A stretch of 64,000 bases of DNA from Anaerocolumna sp047777345 (lineage in GTDB: Bacteria > Bacillota > Clostridia > Lachnospirales > Lachnospiraceae): contig JBKEEJ010000005.1 in NCBI GenBank assembly GCA_047777345.1, positions 62,001 to 126,000 on the forward strand, read 5' to 3'. Under the pieces are notes generated by a model. The model had not been told where the DNA came from and made no database searches. It saw nothing but the letters and a program-made list of their open reading frames with translations. The translations under genes were made by a program, and so were the position numbers. This document shows positions 17,847 through 27,043 of this stretch, one piece after another. Numbering within the stretch: position 1 is the stretch's first letter; each line of letters begins with the position of its first letter.

Positions 17847-19220
17847 ATGTCTAGGAAAACGACGAAAGAGATTATGCAGCAATTTGCAATTAAAAAGGCG
17901 CTGGATTACTTAGAAAAAGACCCGGAAAATAATGCGCCCAAGCTAATGGACATGGTGGACAGATTTTGCCCGGAAGATTGGTATGCTCCGCAAAGAAAAG
18001 CAATTCGCCAGGTTCTGCATGAAAAAGGAAATTGGTTCGATCTTGTTATGCGTGTTTATGATCTGGACCCGAAAGTCAGAAAAGCATTTTTTGAAAACTT
18101 TATCTTTAATGCTTCCTTAAAGGGAAGTGCAATCCAGAAAGAAGTGGAAGAGAAACATAATATTAATGTACCATGGGCAATTCTGATGGATCCCACATCT
18201 GCTTGTAATCTTCATTGCACAGGCTGCTGGGCAGCAGAATATGGACACAAGCTGAATCTGGATTATGATACCCTTGATTCTATAATACAACAGGGAAAAG
18301 ACATAGGCATATATATGTATGTTTATACAGGCGGAGAACCATTGGTACGTAAAAAAGACTTAATTAAGCTGTGCGAGAAACATTCGGATTGTGAATTCTT
18401 GTCATTTACAAATGGTACCTTAATTGATGAAGATTTTTGCCAGGAAATGCTTCGGGTAAGAAATTTTGTTCCGGCAATCAGCCTGGAAGGTTTCGAAGAT
18501 GCAAATGATAGCCGAAGAGGACAGGGCGCATATCAAAAAGTATTAAATGCTATGAAACTGTTGAAAGAACATAAGCTGCCATTTGGAATTTCCGTTTGCT
18601 ATACAAGTGCAAATTATAATGATGTCACCAGTGAAGAGTTCCTGGATTTTATCGTTGACGCAGGTGCTTTATTTGTTTGGTTCTTCCACTATATGCCTGT
18701 TGGAAAGAGTGCCGTTCCGGAACTTTTGCCGACACCGGAACAACGTACGGTTGTTTATGAACGAATTCGAAAATTCCGTTCAACCAAGCCAATCTTTAGT
18801 ATGGATTTCCAGAATGATGCGGAATTTGTCGGAGGATGTATTGCCGGCGGAAGGAATTATTTCCATATTAATGCGGCAGGTGATGTGGAACCTTGTGTAT
18901 TCATCCATTATTCAAATGTAAATATACATAATTGTTCTTTATTGGATGCATTAAAGAGTCCTTTGTTTGTCGCATATCAGAAAGGACAACCATTTAACGA
19001 TAATATGCTTCGTCCATGTCCTATGCTGGAAAATCCGGAAATACTAAGGAAGATGGTAAAAGATACGGGAGCAAAATCAACCGATTATGAAGCACCGGAA
19101 GATGAAGATACCCTTTGCGACAGGACAACCCCTTACGCAGAGAGATGGGCACAGCAGGCAGACAAGCTTTGGGAAGAAAGACTTGCAGTAAAGCGTGCGG
19201 CACGTGCGGCAAATAAATAA
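17847..19220 (+). CDS. Radical SAM protein with SPASM-like C-terminus
   Basis: 457 residues, ribosome binding site AAGGAGGAG. A ~110-residue helical N-terminal region precedes the radical SAM core, whose cluster motif is CNLHCTGC (CxxxCxxC) near residue 120. The GGEP motif (YTGGEPLV) that binds SAM follows at ~165. The C-terminus holds further cysteines (GGCIAGG, GDVEPCVFIHYSN, LRPCPMLENP), a SPASM-type arrangement that usually binds auxiliary [4Fe-4S] clusters. It uses reductive cleavage of SAM to modify an unknown substrate. It lies 9-21 bases upstream of the degV gene, so the two are probably one operon. No peptide substrate gene is visible next to it. Confidence 0.85.
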   Translation: MSRKTTKEIMQQFAIKKALDYLEKDPENNAPKLMDMVDRFCPEDWYAPQRKAIRQVLHEKGNWFDLVMRVYDLDPKVRKAFFENFIFNASLKGSAIQKEVEEKHNINVPWAILMDPTSACNLHCTGCWAAEYGHKLNLDYDTLDSIIQQGKDIGIYMYVYTGGEPLVRKKDLIKLCEKHSDCEFLSFTNGTLIDEDFCQEMLRVRNFVPAISLEGFEDANDSRRGQGAYQKVLNAMKLLKEHKLPFGISVCYTSANYNDVTSEEFLDFIVDAGALFVWFFHYMPVGKSAVPELLPTPEQRTVVYERIRKFRSTKPIFSMDFQNDAEFVGGCIAGGRNYFHINAAGDVEPCVFIHYSNVNIHNCSLLDALKSPLFVAYQKGQPFNDNMLRPCPMLENPEILRKMVKDTGAKSTDYEAPEDEDTLCDRTTPYAERWAQQADKLWEERLAVKRAARAANK

Positions 19221-19229
19221 ACAGCAAAG

Positions 19230-20108
19230 GTGTGTGCTGGGGTGTATCAGATAATAACAGATGCGACTGCCGATATGTGCGATGACATGCTTGTAGGCTT
19301 GCCACAGGTAGATATTATTCCCATGGAAGTGGTAGTTGGTGAAACTACTTACTTGTATGGAAAAGGTGGAAATCTTTCGGTAGATGAATTTTATGCATTA
19401 TTGAGAAAAGGAGAATATGCAAAAACATCACAAATATGTCCTGAAACTTACAGACAGGTGTTCGAATCCTATTTAAAGGATGGAAAAGATGTTTTATATC
19501 TTGGCTTTTCTTCAGGAATGTCGGGTACAATAAATTCTGCCAATCTATGTGCCAAAGAACTTGTGGACGAATATCCGGAAAGAAAAATAATATGCGTCGA
19601 TACTTTGTGCGCTTCTGCGGGGGAAGGTTTTATTGTAAGAGAGGCTTTAAGAAAGCAGGCCGAAGGTAAAGATATGGAAGAAGTAGCCAACTGGGTATTG
19701 GAAAATCGGTTAAAGGTTTGCCATCGGTTCACAATAAGTACCTTTCAGCATTTATTACATGGAGGACGGATATCTGCCATAGCTGCTGCAACAGGAACCG
19801 TATTAAATTTAAAACCATTGCTTCGTGTGGATGAAGAAGGTAAATTAAAAGTAATGGAAAAACCCCGCGGAGATAAGCAGGCATTAAAAGCAAAGCTTGC
19901 ACAAATGGAACAGGGATGGGATCCTGGCCTGGGAAAATTTGTGATTGTCGGACATGGGGACAGCCCCGAGCAAGGACATATTTTGTATGAAGAAGTAAGA
20001 AAACAATTTCCGGATGCTAAAGTTTACATGGTTAATATCGGGCCGATTATAGGCGCGCATACTGGTCCCGGAATGGTGGCACTGGTATATTGGGGAAACA
20101 ACAGGTAG
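19230..20108 (+). CDS. DegV family fatty-acid-binding protein
   Basis: 292 residues from GTG 19230; GTG 19242 is equally plausible because AAAGG lies 11 bases before it and it gives the family-typical start MYQIITDATADMCDDM. The two DegV lobes are visible: IITDATADM and PMEVVVG at the N-terminus, TSQICPETY, YLGFSSGMSGT with the fatty-acid carboxylate-binding serine, then RISAIAAATGTVLNLKPLL and the C-terminal HTGPGMVALVYWG. DegV/FakB proteins hold a fatty acid for phosphorylation by FakA. No fakA is visible here. It follows the radical SAM gene by about 10 bases and is probably in the same operon. Confidence 0.88.
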   Translation: MCAGVYQIITDATADMCDDMLVGLPQVDIIPMEVVVGETTYLYGKGGNLSVDEFYALLRKGEYAKTSQICPETYRQVFESYLKDGKDVLYLGFSSGMSGTINSANLCAKELVDEYPERKIICVDTLCASAGEGFIVREALRKQAEGKDMEEVANWVLENRLKVCHRFTISTFQHLLHGGRISAIAAATGTVLNLKPLLRVDEEGKLKVMEKPRGDKQALKAKLAQMEQGWDPGLGKFVIVGHGDSPEQGHILYEEVRKQFPDAKVYMVNIGPIIGAHTGPGMVALVYWGNNR

Positions 20109-20140
20109 TTTAACGAAGCTTTACATAGGAAGAATGACAG

Positions 20141-20190
20141 AAAAGGCAGTTAAATCTTGAACAGTTTGTTCACGGTTTTACTGCCTTTTT
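20141..20190. terminator. Bidirectional terminator between degV and the chemoreceptor gene
   Basis: AAAAGGCAGT and ACTGCCTTTT form a perfect stem extended by AAA/TTT pairs, with A residues before and T residues after, so it can serve both converging genes. Confidence 0.8.
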
Positions 20191-20210
20191 AAGTTTGATT
20201 GGAAATGGAT

Positions 20211-22211
20211 TTAAATCTTAAACTGTTTTACTATGGTAATCAGCGATTCTGATTTTTCATTTGATTTATTTGCTAGTGTTACTACGTTTTCAGCCATATG
20301 GGCAATTACTGTTGTTTTCTCTGCAATGTCTGCTGCTCCGGTAGCTTCTTCGTTGGCTGCTGCGGCTATCTGGGTGATGGCTTGTACCATATTTTGAATG
20401 GATGCCAAAAGTTCTTCGGAGGTAGAACTAAAATCTGACACAATATCATTAATTACCGTAGCCAGCTCATTGTACTTTTCACTGGTTTCCACAAGGCCTT
20501 CATAATCGTTTAATACTTTTTTATCAATAAATTCCATAATTTCCATGGAACTTGAGGAAAGAGAACCAACTACCGTTAAAATTTCATCTGTCACTTCCTG
20601 AATACGAGATACTGAAGTTTTTGAGCCTTCTGCCAGATTTCTGATTTCTTCCGCTACTACGGCAAATCCTTTGCCGGCTTCTCCTGCTCTGGCTGCCTCA
20701 ATTGCGGCATTTAAAGCCAGTAAGTTGGTCTGGGAAGTAATATCCAATATGGTGTTGGACAATTCATGAATTTGACTGACTGCCTTGGACTGTTTTATTG
20801 CATTTTGCAGATTTTCTTTTGTTCTTCCGTATATTTTAAGAGCTTCCTTCTTGGATGAGTTTGCCATTTCTTTTATATTTTCAGTCATTTCATTTACCTG
20901 GCCAACAGTAGCGGCGCCTTCCTGGGCCTTTAAAGCAAGAGCTTCGATAGCTTTTTGCGCATCTAAGGAAGTGGCATTCATTTCTTCACTTGAGGCGGCT
21001 GTTTCCTCTGTTCCTGAGGATAATTGTTCTGTGGTGGAGGAAATTTTTTCTATACTTTCGTTTAGGTTATACATATCTTTCTTGATGGAAATTAGCATTT
21101 GGCTAACGTTAGAAGATTCATCCATAACCGCTTTCATCATGGTACGCATGGAACTTTGCATTTTGCTAAGTGAATTGGCTAAATTACCTATTTCGTCCTG
21201 TTTTGTCAAAAGCGTTTTACTCATATCTTTCGTAAAGTCACCGGTAGCCATCGTATTCAGATATTTTGAAATCTCCTTGATCGGACGGGAAATATTGCGG
21301 GATATTAGTATTGTCATTCCTATGCCAATTAACAGGAAGAAAACAGACAAAGTTACCATTCGGAGAGTTAAAGAATCTACTTTGGCCATAATTACTGATT
21401 TAGGTGCTGTTACGGCCAAAGACCAATTTGTCCCTTCCACCGGATAATATCCCATATATTTTGTTACTCCATTGTATGTATATTCACCTACGCCATATTC
21501 TCCGTTAACCATTTTCTTTTGGAGATTGCATAATTCTTCTAATTCAGGGTTTGTCTTATATTGTTCAAAAAAATTGTAAATTTCCAAAACCCGGTTTGAA
21601 TCAGTACCGGCCGCTATCATAGTACCGTCACTGTTAATCATAAAGACTTCCCGCTGGTTATTTTGCATTTCACTGGTATAATTACTTAATTCATTGCCAT
21701 CTCGTCTTGCAACAAGCACGCCGGTCACTGAATTACCTTCTTTGATTGGAACTGCAAATGTTACTATAATGCTGCCGTCAGTACTGGTTATAGGATCTGA
21801 AACCGTACTTTCTCCGGATAATGCTTTGGTAAAGTATTCTCTTTCATGAATGTCAATGGTATCTCCGGCCGTTTGTCTGGCTATTCCATTTATATCTGCA
21901 ATCATCATACTTTCATGTCCGCTTCGTTTTACTTCATCCTGAAGTAAGTCCAGTTTTTCCTCAACTGTCAGTTCATGGCTTTCCATCCACGGGCTGTCTG
22001 CAAGTGCCTCCAAGGCATTGAGCTGAATATTCACTTTTTCTGATATAACTTTTGCATCGGCCCTGGCTATTTCCAGGAGATTTTCATCAATGCTGGTTTT
22101 TAGGGCATCACTGGAACTTAAATTAGAGCAAATCCCTAAGCCTATACAGATTATAAATATTAATGCTCCAAATAAACTAGTTATTCTTATTGTAATACTT
22201 TTGAATTTCAT
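20211..22211 (-). CDS. Methyl-accepting chemotaxis protein
   Basis: 666 residues. Transmembrane helix 1 is at ~8-28. A periplasmic-type Cache sensor spans ~35-275, with MMIADINGIARQTAG and REYFTKALSGESTVSDPI typical of dCache_1. Helix 2 is at ~283-303, a HAMP domain follows (RNISRPIKEISKYLNTMATG), then the coiled-coil signalling domain whose hairpin tip reads NLLALNAAIEAARAGEAGKG, followed by FAVVAEEIRNLAEGS. It senses small ligands outside the cell and controls CheA. The ribosome binding site GGAGATG supports the start. There is no chemotaxis or flagellar gene nearby. Confidence 0.95.
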   Translation of the reverse strand: MKFKSITIRITSLFGALIFIICIGLGICSNLSSSDALKTSIDENLLEIARADAKVISEKVNIQLNALEALADSPWMESHELTVEEKLDLLQDEVKRSGHESMMIADINGIARQTAGDTIDIHEREYFTKALSGESTVSDPITSTDGSIIVTFAVPIKEGNSVTGVLVARRDGNELSNYTSEMQNNQREVFMINSDGTMIAAGTDSNRVLEIYNFFEQYKTNPELEELCNLQKKMVNGEYGVGEYTYNGVTKYMGYYPVEGTNWSLAVTAPKSVIMAKVDSLTLRMVTLSVFFLLIGIGMTILISRNISRPIKEISKYLNTMATGDFTKDMSKTLLTKQDEIGNLANSLSKMQSSMRTMMKAVMDESSNVSQMLISIKKDMYNLNESIEKISSTTEQLSSGTEETAASSEEMNATSLDAQKAIEALALKAQEGAATVGQVNEMTENIKEMANSSKKEALKIYGRTKENLQNAIKQSKAVSQIHELSNTILDITSQTNLLALNAAIEAARAGEAGKGFAVVAEEIRNLAEGSKTSVSRIQEVTDEILTVVGSLSSSSMEIMEFIDKKVLNDYEGLVETSEKYNELATVINDIVSDFSSTSEELLASIQNMVQAITQIAAAANEEATGAADIAEKTTVIAHMAENVVTLANKSNEKSESLITIVKQFKI

Positions 22212-22468
22212 GAAATCATCTCCTGTTATTTAATTTGTGTTTGGCTAAATGTGCAAACATATCAGGATTATATCAAAACATTTTGCAATAATCAACAATA
22301 ATATGAAAAGTTCGACATTAATTTTGTATACATAAGCACCATAAAGGTAAATTATAGCTAATATTTCCTGTATGGTTAAGTTGCTTTTCGATAAACTATT
22401 GAATAGACAGAATAATTCCTGCTTGTATAATCCTGAATCAGGCAGTCATAATCAACGAAGGAGAAGAT

Positions 22469-23062
22469 ATGGACAATCGGAAACAAAATGATAATAAAGA
22501 ATCAGAATACATTTTAACCGTAGATGCGCAGGACAGAGAAATGGGATACATGGAGAAACTGGAAGTTCACAGACAAGGTATCCTGCATCGGGCGTTTTCC
22601 CTTATGGTATTTAATGACAAGGGGGAAATTTTGTTACAAAAAAGAGCCAGGAATAAGTACCATTCGCCCGGACTATGGAGCAATGCCTGCTGCAGTCATC
22701 AAAGAACGGGAGAATCCTTAATTGAAGCTGTGAACAGAAGGGTCCGGGAAGAATTGGGATTTACTTGCCCCTGTAAAGAAGTATTTTGTTTTCCTTATCA
22801 GGTTAAATTTGATAATGGGTTAATGGAATATGAAATAGATCATGTGTTTTTTGGATATTATAATGGAAAAGTGATACCGAATAGGGATGAAGTTGAGGAG
22901 ATTCGTTGGGTTAGCCGGGATAATCTTAATAAAGAAATGAAGAAGTATCCGGAAAAGTTTACTTATTGGTTTCGTGAATTAATGAATCAGCCGGAAATGC
23001 TGTCTGCAGAAAAAGGTTTCACAGGGGACAAACAACTGGTATGGCAAAAAGAGAAAAAGTGA
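22469..23062 (+). CDS. idi: Isopentenyl-diphosphate delta-isomerase, type I
   Basis: 197 residues, ribosome binding site AAGGAGAAG. It is a Nudix-fold enzyme: HRAFSLMVFNDKGEILLQKR, then the catalytic-cysteine motif LWSNACCSHQRTGES and VRREELGF-type helix (VNRRVREELGF) that supplies metal-binding glutamates. The acid/base Glu is in EYEIDHVFFGYYNG. It interconverts IPP and DMAPP. Type I is less common than type II (Fni) in Firmicutes. It overlaps the following mvaK1 remnant by 22 bases, so it was the first gene of a mevalonate operon whose rest is now broken. The idi frame itself looks intact. Confidence 0.9.
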   Translation: MDNRKQNDNKESEYILTVDAQDREMGYMEKLEVHRQGILHRAFSLMVFNDKGEILLQKRARNKYHSPGLWSNACCSHQRTGESLIEAVNRRVREELGFTCPCKEVFCFPYQVKFDNGLMEYEIDHVFFGYYNGKVIPNRDEVEEIRWVSRDNLNKEMKKYPEKFTYWFRELMNQPEMLSAEKGFTGDKQLVWQKEKK

Positions 23063-23625
23063 TAGAAAAGGCCCATGGAAAACTGATATTATCCGGAGAA
23101 CATATTGTGGTATATAATAAACCGGCTATTGCGATTCCTTTTCCATTAATAATAAGAGCCGAAGTTAGTGAAAAACCTGGTGAAATATCCATATCTTCAA
23201 AATTATTTACCGGGATATTAAGTGATATGCCAGAAAACATGAAGGGCCTTTCGGAATGTATTCATCGTTGCTTTAAAATGTGCAATCAACCGAAGGAAGG
23301 GGTTCACATTGATATTATTTCTGATATTCCGGAAGGCAGAGGCTTAGGTTCCAGCGCGGCATCGGCAATGGCCGCTATAAAAGGTATTTTTAAGTTTTTT
23401 CATCAGCCCCTTTCCGAAGAAAATCTTTTTTCCCTGGTTGAGCTTTCCGAAACCTATGCCCATGGTAAACCCAGCGGCATTGATATGATGGCTGTGGCAA
23501 GCCAGGGCCCAATTTTGTATCAGAAACAGGAGAAAAAAGTTATGCCTCTTATTCCGCCATGTGCTTTCCCTGTCATTGTGGCGGATAGGATATCGATGCG
23601 AATAAGACAGCAATTTTTAAATTAG
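23041..23625 (+). pseudogene. mvaK1: Mevalonate kinase, 5' fragment
   Basis: The frame begins inside the end of idi and reads like mevalonate kinase for ~180 residues: KAHGKLILSGEHIVVYNKPA, then SDIPEGRGLGSSAASAMAAI (ATP loop, GHMP motif 2), then ETYAHGKPSGIDMMAVASQG. Homology stops at VIVAD (about 23586), where normal enzymes continue with a threonine-rich strand and ~110 more residues including GHMP motif 3. Instead a short junk tail leads to a stop at 23623. The C-terminal catalytic loop is missing, so the product should be inactive. It is joined out of frame to the 3' part of mvaK2 (next entry). Confidence 0.85.
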
Positions 23626-24272
23626 CCTGTATTGCTCATTTAAAATGCCAGGGAAATGGCTCCGGAGCAGACATTGCCGCATCCACATTCGGAGGATGTC
23701 TGTGTTATTACCGTTATGATTATAACTGGCTAAAAAATAAGCTAAGAAACCCAAATACAAAGATTTCCGGTTTAGTAGAAACATCATGGCCAAATTTAAA
23801 CATGGAAAACATAAACTTTCCGTCCTGTATTAAAGTATGTGTTGGTTGGACAAGGCAAACTGTCAAAACTTCTCCCCTGGTAAATCAAATGGAAGCATTT
23901 CAAAGGAAAAGACCAGATTTATATAAAGTATTTTTGGAGGAAAGTAAGGCCGCCGTTATGGAATTTAAAAAGGCATGTGATTTAAATTATGGAGCAGGGG
24001 TACTAAGCGCAATCCAGCAGAATAAAAAAGCACTCCATTATTTAAGCCAGATAAGCGGAATCAGACTGGAGACCAAGGAAATCAAAAATTTGTGTAACAT
24101 TGCCGACAAATACGGAAAAAGTAAATTTTCCGGTGCCGGTGGGGGAGATTGCGGTATTGCCTTTTTAATGAATGATGACAGAATAAATGAACTAAAATCA
24201 GAATGGAAACAGGCCGGCATTATTCCCTTGGATTTGGATAGTTACGAACATGGGATTAAAATGGTTCCATAG
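23589..24272 (+). pseudogene. mvaK2: Phosphomevalonate kinase, 3' fragment
   Basis: This frame opens right after a stop at 23586 and has no start codon near its head. It reads as the last ~227 residues of phosphomevalonate kinase: KTAIFKLACIAH, GNGSGADIAASTFGG, VCVGWTRQTVKTSPLVNQM, and the C-terminal GHMP loop FSGAGGGDCGIAFL near the end. The ~110 N-terminal residues including the GLGSSGA ATP loop are absent. Together with the mvaK1 fragment it forms a head-tail chimera. In many Firmicutes the order is mvaK1-mvaD-mvaK2, so one deletion removed the mvaK1 3' end, presumably mvaD, and the mvaK2 5' end. Confidence 0.85.
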
Positions 24273-24300
24273 AAGAAAAATGGTTCTATAGAAGAAAAAT
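24261..24300 (+). repeat. Two-copy 19-20-bp tandem repeat at the end of the mvaK2 remnant
   Basis: ATGGTTCCATAGAAGAAAA (24261-24279) is followed directly by ATGGTTCTATAGAAGAAAA (24280 onward), one mismatch. The first copy contains the last three codons and the stop of the mvaK2 frame. Confidence 0.7.
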
Positions 24301-24400
24301 AACGGGCTGGAATCATAAACCCACAGTGGCTATTGCATCTTTGTTAGCCATGATTGTTTTGCTCTTTTATAAAGAAAAAAAGAATGCAAAGGTTGCCTAA
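24281..24400 (+). pseudogene. Orphan C-terminal transmembrane tail
   Basis: A frame without any start codon reads ITGWNHKPTVAIASLLAMIV, then LLFYKEKKNAKVA and a stop. A hydrophobic helix followed by a lysine-rich end is typical of the last helix of a membrane transporter. It is probably the end of a deleted gene and supports local deletion history. Confidence 0.4.
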
Positions 24401-24492
24401 GCAATGTCATAATTTGTCACAACCGTTCATCCCAATCATATGATAATATGGGAATGAGAATTCCCGTAACTAGTATGTAAGGGGTGCCAGAC

Positions 24493-24849
24493 ATGGAATA
24501 TGATAACTATGATTACCAGAGTCACCATATGACGCAAAAACATGTTCATGAAGTCCAGGGCAGTACAAGGATAGCAGAACGCCGTGAGGATCCCCATAAC
24601 CACAGATTCGCGGCAGTTTCCGGCGAAGCGATTCCTTATGGCCATAACCACTATCATGAATTAAAGTTCCAAACGGATTTCTATGAAGACCACTACCATG
24701 AGTTTTGGGGAAGAACTTCTGGAGCTATACCGGTTGGAGGAAACAGGCATGTTCATTTTCTGGAATCGGTAACTTCGGTTAACGATGGACATCGCCATGA
24801 ATTTAAAGTTGCAACATTAATTGAGGATCCCATTGGGAAGGATTGTTAG
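24493..24849 (+). CDS. YmaF family histidine-rich protein
   Basis: 118 residues from ATG 24493, 8 bases after GGGG; a GTG nine bases upstream is in frame but has a poorer site. The sequence is dominated by HxH and related pairs: KHVHEV, DPHNHRF, GHNHYHEL, DHYHEF, NRHVHFL, GHRHEF. This matches the YmaF family, in which a repeated ~25-residue unit has spaced histidines. The function is unknown; metal binding is a reasonable inference. It stands alone. Confidence 0.82.
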   Translation: MEYDNYDYQSHHMTQKHVHEVQGSTRIAERREDPHNHRFAAVSGEAIPYGHNHYHELKFQTDFYEDHYHEFWGRTSGAIPVGGNRHVHFLESVTSVNDGHRHEFKVATLIEDPIGKDC

Positions 24850-25436
24850 ATATAAGATAGAATCAGCATAAGTTTTTAAACTCCTTTTTGTGAGGACAAT
24901 TACCGCCTGTGGCTTTGCAGTACACAATAAAGCAATCCATGGATTATCAGGGGCTGCCCCATCATGTAATTTAATGCAAGCAGAAAGACAAAGTGCATCC
25001 CATTGCATTTAACATGAGTGGCATCCCCTGCTTAAGGCGGAAAAGGAATTCCTTATGGATTAAAATTTAAAGTGGGATGGCTTTTCCATAATGATTTTCT
25101 GATTTTCTCTACCATCTGTTGTCATTTTCTTGTCTTCTGATGAACCATAATATAAACAATTGTCATAGTAACTTACATAACTGTTGTATTTTTTGTAAAG
25201 GGCTGTATTTGGAATTCATCCAGTGTTTCGTATAATCCCATCTATATGAAATCTTTTCATCTTCAAAGATTTGTTTATCTTGTTGGGGCTGCAATACCGC
25301 CGTTTTAAAGATAGCCATGGAGGCTTTCTTTTTTTTGCTCTTATTGCAAAAACTACTAAAAGTGTCCCATTTGCCATAAGAAACAAGAATGTTTTATAAT
25401 TATCAAATATTTGTTTTATAATTATTAAATATATGA
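24850..25436. other. Intergenic region, no gene seen
   Basis: 587 bases with no coding stretch that has a start and ribosome binding site on either strand. A few weak repeats (GCATCCC and GGGATGGC, about 25020-25083) could form a long imperfect hairpin. The right end leads into the MFS promoter. Confidence 0.5.
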
Positions 25437-25465
25437 TTGACAAATATAAACAGGAATGTTAGTAT
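25437..25465 (+). promoter_or_regulatory. Sigma-A promoter of the MFS exporter gene
   Basis: TTGACA (25437-25442), 17 bases, TAGTAT (25460-25465). Transcription should begin near 25472, which is the left edge of the palindrome at 25474. Confidence 0.75.
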
Positions 25466-25473
25466 TATTAAAA

Positions 25474-25503
25474 CATCATATTCGATATATATCGAATATG
25501 ATG
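25474..25503. promoter_or_regulatory. 30-bp perfect palindrome, probable operator of the MFS exporter gene
   Basis: The left 15 bases CATCATATTCGATAT are followed at once by their exact reverse complement. It begins 8 bases after the -10 box, so a bound dimer would block transcription start. The ArsR-like regulator encoded downstream (27044) is the obvious candidate binder; its HTH type commonly recognises AT-rich palindromes. That pairing is inference. Confidence 0.75.
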
Positions 25504-25557
25504 TAAAATAATCAATTATATTGCCCTAAATTGTAATGAAGAAAGGATGAATGAATT

Positions 25558-26823
25558 ATGGATGGTACTACCGCAGCAGAAATCAAGAAAACTACTGGTT
25601 ACCGGCAGGTTTTTAAACAGAAAGAATTTATGAAACTTGTTATTGCTAATGTGATTAACCGCTTTGGAGACTCGCTGGATTCCATAGCTTTTACCTGGAT
25701 GGTGTATTCCCTGACCAATAGCCCTGCCTGGTCAGCTATTATCTTTGGTATAAACAGAATACCTACTATATTTTTACAGCCTTTTGCCGGTGCCATGGTA
25801 GAAAACAGAAACAAAAAGATGATTATGGTTTTTATGGATGTAATTCGGGGCATCAGTGTAAGCTTTATTGCCATTCTATATATACTTAAACTGTTAAATC
25901 CCTGGATAATACTGATTATGACCCTTGTTATTTCCACTGCGGAAGCTTTCAGGGAACCTGCGGGTAATGCTGTTTTGCCAAAAATTCTTGATAAAGACTA
26001 TTTCGAATTTGGCTTATCCTTAAATTCAACTTTGTCCAATGTTGTGGAGCTGGCAGGGCTTGCCGTGGCCGGTGCGATTATCGGTTTATTCGGAATTCAG
26101 ACCGCAGTTTTTATGGATGGGGCAACCTTTTGGGGTTCCGCATTCATTATACTATTCATTCAAACAGGAGAAGAGAAGATTCCCAGGGAGAAAATCAATA
26201 TACAGGAGTATTTTCATACCTTACAAAGCGGCTTTTCCTATACCAGAAAGAATCGGATTATCATGAATTTTATTATGCTGGCTATGGTGACCAATGGAAT
26301 TTTGGTTCCGCTTAATTCATTGATGGCACCGTTGGTAAAAGATATGTTAAAGCAGGATGAATATATGCTGTCGGTAATTTCTTTTTCCTTAAGTACCGGC
26401 ATGATAACCGGCTCTGCTTTTTACCCTTATGCTGCCCAAAAATTAAAAAACCGGACGGTTATTTGTTTGGGCGGTATTATACTGGGCCTTTATTACTTAA
26501 GTTTTGTTATAAGCGGAAAATTCAGCAATATTTCGGAACTTGTTTATGCAATCTGTATCACTGCTTCTTTTATAACCGGCAATGCCGTATCCTTCCTTAC
26601 CTCTACTCTTAGAGTACAGTTTATGAAACAGGTAGATATGGAATACATGGCAAGGGTAAGTGCGATTATGAATTCCGGCTGCGTTTGCATCATGCCGGTA
26701 GTTTCTTTTGCTGTGAGTATTTTAACGGTCCTTTTGCCTATTTCGGTTATATTTTTGATAGTAGGAAGTTTAGGAATAGCCTTTTTTGCTGGAGTACGTA
26801 TGATTCATATGAATTTTGAATGA
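25558..26823 (+). CDS. MFS transporter (drug/macrolide exporter type)
   Basis: 421 residues with about 12 hydrophobic segments. The N-terminal pattern (FMKLVIANVINRFGDSLDSI, then AFTWMVYSLTNSPAWSAII) and PTIFLQPFAGAMVENRNKK, with the motif A-like loop DR/NRNKK, match the MefA/MdfA-like exporter group. It probably exports a toxic small molecule with proton antiport. The leader has a strong promoter and a 30-bp palindrome at +1. It is followed 220 bases later by an ArsR-type regulator on the same strand, so it is likely repressor-controlled and inducible. Confidence 0.9.
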   Translation: MDGTTAAEIKKTTGYRQVFKQKEFMKLVIANVINRFGDSLDSIAFTWMVYSLTNSPAWSAIIFGINRIPTIFLQPFAGAMVENRNKKMIMVFMDVIRGISVSFIAILYILKLLNPWIILIMTLVISTAEAFREPAGNAVLPKILDKDYFEFGLSLNSTLSNVVELAGLAVAGAIIGLFGIQTAVFMDGATFWGSAFIILFIQTGEEKIPREKINIQEYFHTLQSGFSYTRKNRIIMNFIMLAMVTNGILVPLNSLMAPLVKDMLKQDEYMLSVISFSLSTGMITGSAFYPYAAQKLKNRTVICLGGIILGLYYLSFVISGKFSNISELVYAICITASFITGNAVSFLTSTLRVQFMKQVDMEYMARVSAIMNSGCVCIMPVVSFAVSILTVLLPISVIFLIVGSLGIAFFAGVRMIHMNFE

Positions 26824-27043
26824 CGGGTAAGGTGGCTTAATAATATGAAAATAATACCTGATTATATATGATATAATATATAATATGAGTAAAACCTGTA
26901 TTAGAAACGGATGAATCGCTTAGCAGACCGGTGTATTATGATTTACTCGTGTCACAGCAAGGATATATCTTTGTCCGGATACCTACTGACACAGATTAGT
27001 TTTCCCTGCAGATATGAAATTTTCGAATAAATGAGGTGGAAAA

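Noticed and set aside
20785..21447. A 220-codon plus-strand reading frame inside the chemoreceptor gene
   Set aside because: It lies antisense to a well-supported MCP; its composition mirrors the MCP codons and it has no ribosome binding site or recognisable domain.
23586..23625. Simple single-base frameshift within one kinase gene as explanation of the broken mvaK frames
   Set aside because: The upstream part is clearly mevalonate kinase and the downstream part phosphomevalonate kinase (GNGSGADIA, SGAGGGDCGIAF), each lacking its other half, so a one-base error cannot restore either gene.
24850..25436. CRISPR-like or small-RNA gene in the 587-base gap
   Set aside because: No regularly spaced repeats and no stem-T-tract unit with its own promoter are visible.
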